A stretch of 64,000 bases of DNA, from NCBI RefSeq assembly GCF_000717745.1, contig NZ_JOBH01000013.1, positions 62,001 through 126,000 on the forward strand, read 5' to 3'. Source of the stretch: Streptomyces violens. Its GTDB lineage: Bacteria > Actinomycetota > Actinomycetes > Streptomycetales > Streptomycetaceae. A program made the translations under genes and the position numbers. A model generated the notes under the pieces. That model was not told where the DNA came from, searched no databases, and saw only the letters and a program-made list of their open reading frames with translations. Below are positions 43,492 to 50,207 of this stretch, piece by piece (the first letter of the stretch is position 1; every line of letters starts with the position of its first letter).

Positions 43492-43680
43492 GATAAGGGC
43501 GGTAAGGGTGATAAGCCAGCTGACCTGGGCTTTCATGGGGGCGATAAGGGGTGCGGAAAGGGGTGCGATAAGTCCCGGTCCTGCGAAGCGGCTGACTTAC
43601 CGCCCCGCTTATCGCACCCCTTATCGCCCCGTCGTTTCCGCAGGTCAGCAGGCTTATCGACCTTTTCGCCCTTACCGCCC
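43492..43680. repeat. Nested GATAAG dyad: candidate origin or regulatory region
   Basis: Four GATAAG (43492, 43510, 43543, 43567) and three inverted CTTATC copies (43608, 43620, 43653) lie in 167 bp. They build nested inverted repeats: 43497-43508 with 43669-43680 (12/12), 43510-43527 with 43641-43658 (17/18) and 43541-43555 with 43613-43627 (15/15). The region abuts the stop of the replication-type gene and the start side of xis. Iteron-like clusters beside a Rep gene are typical of origins. Confidence 0.7.
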
Positions 43681-45477
43681 TCAGCCCGCGTAGGTCAGGA
43701 CGGTGGTCGGGCGGCCGCCAGTGGCCTTCTGGCGACGGGCGTAGCCGGGCAGGTCGAGCAGTTCAGCCGCGAGCCGGTCCCGCTCCGCACGCGTGCTGTT
43801 CTTGAACAGGCGGCGGACCTGGTCGGCGGTCAGCCCGTCGGGGCCGGCGGCGCGGACGGCCTCGGCGAGCTTGTTCACCTTCGGATCGCCGGTGGCGTCG
43901 CCGAGCAGGTGCACGGCGGAGGCGCGGGCGTAGTTGAGCAGCTGCCAGGCGGCCCGCATGTGGGCTTCGGAGATGGTGTCGGTGTGGTCGCACAGGGCGT
44001 AGACCATCGCCACCCGCTGCACGTACGGAGCTGCCCGCGCGGTGAACTGGGCGATGACGCCGCCGGCCGAGTCATCGCTCAGCGCTGGGTAGACCTGGTC
44101 GCAGTACAGCTCCCAGGCGGCCGGGCTGAACTTCACCTGCTCCACGCGAGCCGCATCGTCCAGGACGGTGCGCCAGCCGGCGGCGAGGTTGGCCACCAGC
44201 TCCGGGCTGGCACCGCGCGAGCCGGGCAGGACAAGGTTGCGGTGGCAGAAGATCGGCAGGAACCGGTTGTACGTGCCGCCGGCCATCTCCGAGTCCTGCA
44301 TCTTGGCCCGGAACTCCTCCGGAGTGATGTGCCCCAGAATCGCGATGTGCGGGTCCGTCGCCTTGAGCGAGTCGCGGACCATCGAGCCGAGCGAGTCCCC
44401 GTCCCATGCCTGCCGCAGCACGCCAGGGAGGCTGGAGCCCTCACGACGGCCGCGGCTCATGGTGACGGCGTACTCCGACTCCAGCACCCACAGCCGCTTG
44501 TCGAAGCTGGCGTGGGACGCGTCCTCGCTGTCGTCGTCCTTGACGTACTCGATCAGCCCCTCCCCGGAGTTCAGCCCGCGCGGGGTGTGCTCGGGGCCGA
44601 AGAAGTCCGGCAGCGCCTCGGCCAGCACCCGCCGCGCGGTTGACGTCGCCGACCCCTTGCGACCGGAGGAGGTCGGACCGATCGTCAGCGCCCAGATCAG
44701 CGTGGGATGCCGGTCGTTGCCGATCATCAGGTGCGGTCGCCGGCCGATGACCGCCCCGGCTGCGGAGAGCAGGTTGGCCAGCACGGCGACCGGGTCTGCC
44801 TCGGTGGTGGGGTCCAGTTCGCGCACTGTCTCGCCCAGCCAGCCGCAGAACACGTCCGGGTGCGGGGTGGGGCCGGGTCGGTGCGGCCGGTGCAGGCCCG
44901 GCTTCCGGTCGTAGAAGGGGTTCGGCGGCCCGGCCGGTGTCACCTCTGTGCTGCTGGCGTCGGCGGGCCGGGCGGTCAGTTCGCTGACCTGCTCGACCAC
45001 CGTGGCACGGAGCTGGTCGGTGTCGGTGTCCGCCGAGGACGCGGCCTGCACCAGGCGCAGGCCGGCCTCGATCAGGCGGCGCCGTTCCGCCTTCTCCTGC
45101 ACGATCTCGGCGTAGTGCTCGGCATGCGCCGTGGTGGGCACGGACTGCACCAGGGTGTGCAGGTAGGAGGCGCCGCCGACACGGTTGAGGTCACCACGTT
45201 TGCCGAGGTGGTGGGCGACGGTGATGGGATCGGCGGGCTGGCCCTGGTCGTGCAGCTCGCAGATCGCCCGGTGGATCGTCTCGTGGGCGGGCCGGTAGTA
45301 GTCGCCGGGGTCGATCGTCTCGACTACATCGGTGATGGCCTCGGCCGAGAGCAGCATGGCGCCGAGAATGGACTGCTCAGCTTCCAGGCTGTGCGGCGGC
45401 ATTCGGTCGGTCCGCGGCTCCGGGACGCTGGGCAGGGTGCGGACGTTGTCGTAGCGGGGCGGGGGTGGGGCGCTCAC
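43681..45477 (-). CDS. DnaB N-terminal domain / DUF3987 replication-type protein
   Basis: 598 aa. Residues 25-140 match the N-terminal domain of DnaB helicases (PPHSLEAEQSILGAMLLSAE, DYYRPAHETIHRAICELHDQ, VGGASYLHTLVQSVPTTAHA). The rest resembles DUF3987: LLSAAGAVIGRRPHLMIG, a P-loop-like IGPTSSGRKGSAT near residue 268, LWVLESEYAVTMSRGR and GGTYNRFLPIFCHR. DnaB's own RecA motor is replaced. GTG 45477 (VSAPPPPRYD) overlaps a 22-codon ORF (GTGA); longer frames are unlikely. Its place before xis equals that of rep in pSAM2-type elements, and an iteron-like dyad follows it. A replication initiator or helicase loader is inferred. Confidence 0.8.
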   Translation of the reverse strand: MSAPPPPRYDNVRTLPSVPEPRTDRMPPHSLEAEQSILGAMLLSAEAITDVVETIDPGDYYRPAHETIHRAICELHDQGQPADPITVAHHLGKRGDLNRVGGASYLHTLVQSVPTTAHAEHYAEIVQEKAERRRLIEAGLRLVQAASSADTDTDQLRATVVEQVSELTARPADASSTEVTPAGPPNPFYDRKPGLHRPHRPGPTPHPDVFCGWLGETVRELDPTTEADPVAVLANLLSAAGAVIGRRPHLMIGNDRHPTLIWALTIGPTSSGRKGSATSTARRVLAEALPDFFGPEHTPRGLNSGEGLIEYVKDDDSEDASHASFDKRLWVLESEYAVTMSRGRREGSSLPGVLRQAWDGDSLGSMVRDSLKATDPHIAILGHITPEEFRAKMQDSEMAGGTYNRFLPIFCHRNLVLPGSRGASPELVANLAAGWRTVLDDAARVEQVKFSPAAWELYCDQVYPALSDDSAGGVIAQFTARAAPYVQRVAMVYALCDHTDTISEAHMRAAWQLLNYARASAVHLLGDATGDPKVNKLAEAVRAAGPDGLTADQVRRLFKNSTRAERDRLAAELLDLPGYARRQKATGGRPTTVLTYAG

Positions 45478-45542
45478 TTGCTGGCGCCCCCTTCGCCGCG
45501 TGGGCGGCCGGAGGCTCGCCGGATGTCGGTGGGGTGAGTCAT
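45474..45542 (-). CDS. 22-codon ORF coupled to the replication-type gene
   Basis: Reads MTHPTDIRRASGRPRGEGGA-SK. Its stop overlaps the GTG of the following gene (GTGA), and GGAG lies upstream of its ATG. It may be a leader peptide for coupling more than a functional protein. Confidence 0.4.
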   Translation of the reverse strand: MTHPTDIRRASGRPRGEGGASK

Positions 45543-45689
45543 GCTGGAGGTCTCCAGTTCTCTGGGGAGTTCTGGCAGACGAGAGCGACCCGAACTTTGA
45601 CGAGGCGCGGGTCGCTCTTGTCATGGGTGGACGTTGCACGTGGGGTGGGCGAAGGCCCGCCCCGAGCGGGGCCTTCGCTGGAGGCGGCG

Positions 45690-45779
45690 TTAGCCGTTCT
45701 TGCCGCCATTGCTGCCGGTGGACTGCCGGTTGGCTTCGGCGACCTTGCGTTCCAGCTCTGCGCGCTCTTCGTCCGTCAT
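45690..45779 (-). CDS. 29-aa hydrophilic peptide gene
   Basis: MTDEERAELERKVAEANRQS followed by a Ser/Gly/Asn end. The first 20 residues form a charged amphipathic helix. ATG 45779 overlaps the stop of the 51-aa gene (ATGA), which supports translation. No family recognised. Confidence 0.55.
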   Translation of the reverse strand: MTDEERAELERKVAEANRQSTGSNGGKNG

Positions 45780-45931
45780 CGCCGGTCACCGTCCTTCGGG
45801 GTGCCGGGAACGGGGCGGGCGTTGGGGTCGCGGGTCCAACTGCCGGTGGTCTGGCTGTACTCGCGTACGTCCTCGGGCCGTTCGTCCTTACGACCGGGGT
45901 CGCTGATGGGGAGGTCGCGCGGTAATGCCAC
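45776..45931 (-). CDS. 51-aa hydrophilic protein gene
   Basis: GTG 45931 preceded at good distance by AGGAG. Begins MALPRDLPISDPGRKDERPE and ends with PVPGTPKDGDRR; rich in Pro, Asp and Arg with YSQTTGSWTRDPNA in the middle. No membrane segment. Overlaps the 29-aa gene by ATGA. Unknown function; both peptides sit in the element's leftward transcript. Confidence 0.6.
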   Translation of the reverse strand: MALPRDLPISDPGRKDERPEDVREYSQTTGSWTRDPNARPVPGTPKDGDRR

Positions 45932-46080
45932 GATGGGGCTCCTGTCTCTGCGAGATGGGAGCCGGGGCGACCGCGTCTGCTTGGCGGTAGAGGGCGGTCG
46001 CCTCGGCGTTTTCGTTGGTGGGGCCGGATCTGCGGCTCCCCGCCTGCCCCGGCGGTGGCCGTGGGCGGACGGGCAACCGG

Positions 46081-46344
46081 TCAGCGGTGGCTGGCGATCC
46101 AGTTCCAGGCGGCCATCGCGGTACCGCCGATGCCGAGGCCGATGAGCATCCGGCGGGCTGGCCGGGAGAGGCCGGCTCCCTCGATGGGCCGGTCCTCCAT
46201 GAGCCAGATGTCGTCCCCGTCGGGGACGGTGCCGCCGTGCGTGAGTGCGCGGTGGCGGGCGCGCTGCTGGTCGGCTTCCTCGCGGGTCGCGACGGGCGGC
46301 CAGGTCCTCTTGCAGCGGTCGCAGCGGTAGCGGTGGCGGGTCAT
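46081..46344 (-). CDS. Small zinc-finger-like membrane-anchored protein
   Basis: 87 aa. MTRHRYRCDRCKRTWPPVAT opens with a C-x2-C that, with two His in RARHRALTHGG, could form a C2H2-type zinc site. An acidic linker (VPDGDDIWLMED) leads to one membrane helix, RMLIGLGIGGTAMAAWNWIA, ending ASHR. ATG 46344. It is preceded by a 160-bp GGTAGG-repeat region. Unknown function; similar small proteins are common on Streptomyces plasmids and elements. Confidence 0.7.
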   Translation of the reverse strand: MTRHRYRCDRCKRTWPPVATREEADQQRARHRALTHGGTVPDGDDIWLMEDRPIEGAGLSRPARRMLIGLGIGGTAMAAWNWIASHR

Positions 46345-46364
46345 CAAATGTCCGTTTCGTGGGT

Positions 46365-46440
46365 GGTAGGCGAGGTAGGTAGGCGACGGGTAGGAGGGTG
46401 GTAGGTAGGCGGCCTGACCTGCGGTTCCTACCTCCCTACC
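46365..46440. repeat. GGTAGG repeat cluster
   Basis: GGTAGG at 46365, 46374, 46389 and 46400 (GGTAGGTAGGCG twice, 46374-46385 and 46400-46411) and inverted CCTACC at 46427 and 46435. In the gap between two leftward element genes; could be a protein-binding or transfer locus. Confidence 0.6.
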
Positions 46441-46505
46441 GGGGCCCCAGGAGAGGGGGCCGGGCGAGAGGGGAGGGGAGCGGTCGGCGGCGCCCCGGCG
46501 GCGGC

Positions 46506-47216
46506 TCACGCGGCGGCCGCGGGCGGGTGCTCGGCGGTGGCCGGAGCGGGTGCCGGCGGGGCCCCCTCCCCGGCCCCGGTGGGGGCCTCCCCGAGCGCGG
46601 CCGGGAGGTCGCGCACCCGCACCCCCATCCGCACGCGCTGGCGGCCGTTGAAGCGGAGCTTGAGTCCCTCCTCGACCGGCACTCCCCAGGCGAGGAGTGC
46701 GGCCTTGAGATCGGCCTTCTCCCAGTCGCCCAGAGCGCCGGTGGCGATCAGGTCATCGAGGTGGGCGCCCTGGTGCTCGGCCCCCGCCAGCTTCCGTACG
46801 AGAGCGGCGACCAGCTCCGGGGTGGGGGAGGCGTCCTCCTGGTCCTCGTCGAGCTCCAGCTCCTCCTGGTCGTCGTCCTCGTCGAAGGACGCCGGCCTTT
46901 CGGCCGGGGGAGGGGAGGGGGCGTGCATCCAGGCCGCTGCACACCAACCGACCACGGCGACCGGCATCCCGTAGGCGGGATGGGTCCAGGCGAGGTAGGC
47001 GGCGACGTACCCGCCCGCGCCGACGTAGCCGAGGCGGGCCAGAGCCTCTTTCCAGTCCTCCGCCGTGATCCAGGCCCAGCCCCGGCCGATCAGGGCGGCG
47101 GAGCCGGTGAACAGCGCGCCTACGACCTCGCGGTTGGGCAGGTAGGGCCGCAGGTCGACCCGTGCCCGGCCGGGAGCAGCCTCGGCGGGTCGCTCCCCCG
47201 TCCTCTGGTCCGTCAT
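46506..47216 (-). CDS. Element membrane protein with acidic linker
   Basis: 236 aa. N-terminal hydrophobic region with two or three segments (NREVVGALFTGSAALIGRGW, LGYVGAGGYVAAYLAWTHPA, GMPVAVVGWCAAAWMHA), then a very acidic stretch (SFDEDDDQEELELDEDQEDA) and a soluble C-terminal domain (PELVAALVRKLAGAEHQGAH, DLKAALLAWGVPVEEGLKLR). Ends in a Pro/Ala tail. ATG 47216 overlaps the previous stop. The C-terminal domain resembles those found in Streptomyces plasmid spread-operon proteins; a role in transfer is possible. Confidence 0.75.
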   Translation of the reverse strand: MTDQRTGERPAEAAPGRARVDLRPYLPNREVVGALFTGSAALIGRGWAWITAEDWKEALARLGYVGAGGYVAAYLAWTHPAYGMPVAVVGWCAAAWMHAPSPPPAERPASFDEDDDQEELELDEDQEDASPTPELVAALVRKLAGAEHQGAHLDDLIATGALGDWEKADLKAALLAWGVPVEEGLKLRFNGRQRVRMGVRVRDLPAALGEAPTGAGEGAPPAPAPATAEHPPAAAA

Positions 47217-47659
47217 CAGGCCACCCCCAGGACCTGGTTCAGCCCGGAGGCCAGGAAGGTCGAGACGATCCCCCACAGCCCGCCTGCAGCCGCGAAGATC
47301 GAGGCGGCCGCGATGCCGAACAGAGCGGCAGTTCGCGGCTTGAGCTTCATCCCGTAGATCACCAGAACGATGACCAGGGCGATGGCGCCCATGCCGACGT
47401 TCCCGCCGATGCCGGACTGCACGGCGGCGGCCATGCCCTTGGCGATGCTGCCGGGTGTGCTCCACACCGAGGCGGCCGTGGCGTACAGGGTTCCGGCGAT
47501 CAGGCCGACGATCGCGGCCTGGTCGGCGTCGAGCTTGATCTTGTGCTTCCCCTTCACGCCGAGGACGAGGAAGACGGTGGCGGCCAGGGCGGCGCCGGAC
47601 GCGCCGAGGCTGCCGAGGACTTGCCCGGACTGGATGCCGGCAGCAGCGAGCGTGAACAC
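47216..47659 (-). CDS. Small four-helix membrane protein, pilin-like features
   Basis: 147 aa, Gly/Ala-rich with four hydrophobic segments (GASGAALAATVFLVLGVKG, QAAIVGLIAGTLYATAA, VGMGAIALVIVLVIYGM, ALFGIAAASIFAAAGGLWG). GTG 47659. Such proteins occupy this place in Streptomyces plasmid and element transfer regions. It overlaps the next gene and follows the acidic membrane protein by 9 bp. Function unproven; VirB2-like only in general appearance. Confidence 0.7.
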   Translation of the reverse strand: MFTLAAAGIQSGQVLGSLGASGAALAATVFLVLGVKGKHKIKLDADQAAIVGLIAGTLYATAASVWSTPGSIAKGMAAAVQSGIGGNVGMGAIALVIVLVIYGMKLKPRTAALFGIAAASIFAAAGGLWGIVSTFLASGLNQVLGVA

Positions 47660-47668
47660 GAGAGCTCC

Positions 47669-48349
47669 TTAGAACTGGGCGAGAAGCAGGGCGAGGGAGG
47701 CGGTGGCGAGCGGGATGCGGCACATCCAGGCCAGTGGCGGCCACCAGTGGCGGGTCTTGTGGTCGATCAGGACACCGATCGCGATGACGACCGCGGCACC
47801 AAGCACCAGGGCGCCGGTACGGCCGTACTCGCGGCCGCAGGTCGAGATCAGGTCTTCCAGCGGCTGGGCGGCGCCGAGGCCCCAGCCCAGGGCGGCGGCG
47901 GAGGCGTTGTAGAGGACCTTGCGGCCCCGGACGGGGTGCAGCAGCTGCATCCCGACTGAGCCCGCCGGCGCCCACCCCCGCCAGAACGATTCAGCGGCCG
48001 GAGCTTTTGGGTACGGGGCAGCGGAAACGTCTTCGTCGTCGTCCTCCTGGTCCTCCCCCTGTTCCTCCTCGTCGTCTGCCTCGTCCGGTTCGTCGTCCAC
48101 CACGTCGGCGCCGGTGTCCTCCTCCGACTCCTCCTCGTTCACCTGCTCGCCGAGGTGGATGGGCTTGGCTGTCCACCAGTCCGGGAGGCGGTCGGAGGAG
48201 ACGGCGATCCGGCGAGGTTCAGGGGGCTCGGCGGGTGCCTGGTCCTCGTCGGCGTACAGGCGGTCCCACCAGTCGTCAGCGGTGGTGTCCACTGCCTGAG
48301 GGAGGTGGACGGTTGGAGGTTCGGCGGGCATGGGTGGCGGTGTGGTCAT
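47669..48349 (-). CDS. Acidic element protein with C-terminal membrane helices
   Basis: 226 aa. N-terminal soluble part (DTTADDWWDRLYADEDQAPA, SSDRLPDWWTAKPIHLGEQV) and a long Glu/Asp run (about 75-110, almost only E and D), then PAESFWRGWAPAGSVGMQLL and two or three membrane helices (YNASAAALGWGLGAAQPLED, TGALVLGAAVVIAIGVLIDH, CRIPLATASLALLLAQF). The WWDRLY and DWW motifs recur in proteins of such operons. Probably a cytoplasmic-facing scaffold at the membrane; unknown function. Confidence 0.72.
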   Translation of the reverse strand: MTTPPPMPAEPPTVHLPQAVDTTADDWWDRLYADEDQAPAEPPEPRRIAVSSDRLPDWWTAKPIHLGEQVNEEESEEDTGADVVDDEPDEADDEEEQGEDQEDDDEDVSAAPYPKAPAAESFWRGWAPAGSVGMQLLHPVRGRKVLYNASAAALGWGLGAAQPLEDLISTCGREYGRTGALVLGAAVVIAIGVLIDHKTRHWWPPLAWMCRIPLATASLALLLAQF

Positions 48350-48358
48350 CGGCCCTCC

Positions 48359-48514
48359 TCACAGGGCGGCGCAGGCCAGGGCGAGGCCCACAGCGACGGG
48401 TAGCAGTACGGCGGTGGTGCACAGGGCGGGGAGGATGCGGCGCGGGGAGACGGCGGCGAGGCCGGTTAGGGCCAGGGCGGTGACCGCCCACCAGGCCAGG
48501 ACGAGGGGCGTCAT
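48359..48514 (-). CDS. 51-aa membrane peptide gene
   Basis: MTPLVLAWWAVTALALTGLA, a short SPRRILP turn, then a second helix LCTTAVLLPVAVGLALACAA. ATG 48514 overlaps the stop of the DUF2637-type gene (ATGA) and the gap to the next gene is 9 bp. Small two-helix proteins are usual in spread (spd) loci of Streptomyces plasmids. Confidence 0.72.
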   Translation of the reverse strand: MTPLVLAWWAVTALALTGLAAVSPRRILPALCTTAVLLPVAVGLALACAAL

Positions 48515-49389
48515 CGGGCGGCCTCCAGCGCCAGCCGGTCAGCTGCCGGCCGGGTGTCGGCGGCTTCCTTCTCCTTGGTCAGGCGCTGGTAGACCTTGTG
48601 GACGTAGGAGGTGGACCGGGTGGATTTCCGGGCCGCTTCGGCGATGGTTTCGCCCATCACCCAGCACGTGCGGATGACGTTCAGGGCCTCGAAGGAGGAC
48701 AGCTTTTCCGGCTCCGGGGTGGAGGCCGCGGGGACGGTGAGGGGATACACCTGTCGGTCACCGCAGATGACCAGCGACGGCCGCCGCACCGGCACCACCG
48801 CAGGCTCAGCGGCCACAGGCGCGAAGCTGATGGTGGACAGCGGGGTGGATGCCGGGTGGACGGCCGGGCCGTCCACCTTCTCCACCACCGCGTCCACCGC
48901 GGCCGGGCCGGTGTCCACCTGGGCGCGGAGTTCGGCGATTTTCGCCAGGATCGCGCGCCGGTAGTGGGTGATGGCCTCGGCCAGGATGATCAGCAGGGCC
49001 GGGGGGATGGAGTGGAGGACCAGCCCCGCCGGGTCCACCGCGTGGGGGACGCCGAACGGTGTCCCCTCCGGCCAGAGGGAGCCCCAGCAGTTCATGACCC
49101 AAGTCCCCAGACCGGCGAACCAGCGCAGCCCCGTGGCCCAGCCCGAGGGGTGGACGCCGTACTCCGACAGCCGCCCGTCGAAGATGAGCACGGCGCCCAG
49201 GGCGACGGCGACCATGGGGTCCAGCAGCCAGGCGATCCACGGCGAGACGTGGTGGTCGGTGGCGAAGGTGGTGACGTTGGTGGCGGTGAAGACCAGCGCG
49301 ATCACGGCGACCACCACCAGGACGGCGGTCAGGCCGGCCTGCAGCCGGTTCAGCGCTCTGATCTGCGCGGCGACGGTAGGCGTGGGCAT
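48511..49389 (-). CDS. DUF2637-type membrane protein with C-terminal helix-turn-helix
   Basis: 292 aa. Four membrane segments in the first 160 residues (LQAGLTAVLVVVAVIALVFT, PWIAWLLDPMVAVALGAVLI, WFAGLGTWVMNCWGSLW, ALLIILAEAITHYRRAILAK) are DUF2637-like. The C-terminus (about 235-280) has FEALNVIRTCWVMGETIAEA and STSYVHKVYQRLTKEKEAAD, a helix-turn-helix-like end. ATG 49389 overlaps the DUF6284-like gene's stop. DUF2637 proteins with such tails are common in Streptomyces conjugative plasmids and are thought to act in spreading; it is the best transfer-related candidate here. Confidence 0.78.
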   Translation of the reverse strand: MPTPTVAAQIRALNRLQAGLTAVLVVVAVIALVFTATNVTTFATDHHVSPWIAWLLDPMVAVALGAVLIFDGRLSEYGVHPSGWATGLRWFAGLGTWVMNCWGSLWPEGTPFGVPHAVDPAGLVLHSIPPALLIILAEAITHYRRAILAKIAELRAQVDTGPAAVDAVVEKVDGPAVHPASTPLSTISFAPVAAEPAVVPVRRPSLVICGDRQVYPLTVPAASTPEPEKLSSFEALNVIRTCWVMGETIAEAARKSTRSTSYVHKVYQRLTKEKEAADTRPAADRLALEAAR

Positions 49390-49640
49390 CAGGCGGCCTC
49401 CGGCCAACCAGTCCGGCGCCGCTCCTCCAGCGCCCGGCGGGCGGCCAGCATCTTCCGGCGGGTGCGGAGGAGGCGGCGGGTGTCCAGCTCGGAGGCCGGC
49501 CGGTAGAGGGTGACGATGTAGGCGTCCAGCAGCTCGACCTCCGCCTCGATGACGGGCATCTCGTGCTCGATCGCGTCCAGCTCCGCGGCGGTCGGCTCGC
49601 GGTCGGTAACAGGGGCCTGAACAGTGCCGATGTGCTTCAT
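49389..49640 (-). CDS. DUF6284-like small protein
   Basis: 83 aa, all helical and charged: MKHIGTVQAPVTDREPTAAE, IEHEMPVIEAEVELLDAYIV, RRLLRTRRKMLAARRALEER. It resembles a small family (DUF6284, from memory) found first in spread operons of Streptomyces elements. ATG 49640. It is the first gene of the leftward run, with a strong hairpin in its leader. Confidence 0.75.
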   Translation of the reverse strand: MKHIGTVQAPVTDREPTAAELDAIEHEMPVIEAEVELLDAYIVTLYRPASELDTRRLLRTRRKMLAARRALEERRRTGWPEAA

Positions 49641-49675
49641 GGGTCGGGCTCCTCTCGTTGGAACGGCCCAAAGAA

Positions 49676-49705
49676 GCGGCCCCGGTGTGCCAGCACCGGG
49701 GCCGC
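49676..49705 (-). promoter_or_regulatory. Leader hairpin before the element's leftward operon
   Basis: Perfect 12-bp stem (49676-49687 with 49694-49705) with a 6-nt loop, 36 bp before the first start codon (49640). As a leader hairpin it could attenuate the operon. Confidence 0.6.
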
Positions 49706-49986
49706 GCTCGTGTGGAGTCGAAAGGTTCCGGCTCCCCTCAGCCCCGCCCGTACGGACCCCCGGGGGCCGGACGGGCGGAGGAGGCAACCGGCCGCAGCAC
49801 GAAGCGCTGCGGAACAGGTCGGGTTGCGCTGTACCTCACGCGGAAGACCGCGTGGCCGCCTACTTGGCCGAGGAGAGGCGGCGTTATCCCCATTCAGTTC
49901 TCAAGCAACGAGTGCTTCCTTTCGCCCCTCGTCTCAGAGGCGTCCGGGCACGCAATGCACGGAGTCCGGAGGACCCCGGCGCCCAT

Positions 49987-50024
49987 CTGGTGCGCACCAG
50001 AAGACTGCATCTGGTGCGCACCAG
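49987..50024. promoter_or_regulatory. Two 14-bp perfect palindromes, 24 bp apart
   Basis: CTGGTGCGCACCAG occurs at 49987-50000 and 50011-50024, both preceded by CAT. Identical palindromes spaced about two helical turns between divergent units are strong operator candidates for the XRE protein or the GntR-Nudix protein. Confidence 0.75.
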
Positions 50025-50207
50025 TCGTCAAGCGCTGTTGCTGGGAGTCGTCCTTTGAGGCGTGTCTCCCTGCGCAACTAAGGTGCTTGGAATGGGGGAG
50101 AGTTCGGTAGCCAACTCGGCTTAACCTGGTTGGTGTTAACCCCATCTGACCTGCGGCAATGCGTCGCGGGTGAGGGCGACTGGCGGGCAGGCTCAGGGGA
50201 GGAGCGC

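Larger units (their letters stand above)
49641..50207. other. Divergent control region of the element
   Basis: A 567-bp gene-free region between the leftward transfer-type run and the rightward XRE regulator. It holds a hairpin at 49676-49705, several smaller GC-rich hairpins (about 49830-49880) and two identical palindromes at 49987 and 50011. Frames within it are shadows without codon bias. Confidence 0.7.

Noticed and set aside
43492..43680. CRISPR array at the GATAAG repeats
   Set aside because: Units are short, in both orientations and nested as inverted repeats, with no regular spacers or cas genes.
45888..46076. 62-codon leftward frame in the element
   Set aside because: It covers the ribosome site and start of the better supported 51-aa gene and only has a TTG start; part of it may be leader DNA.
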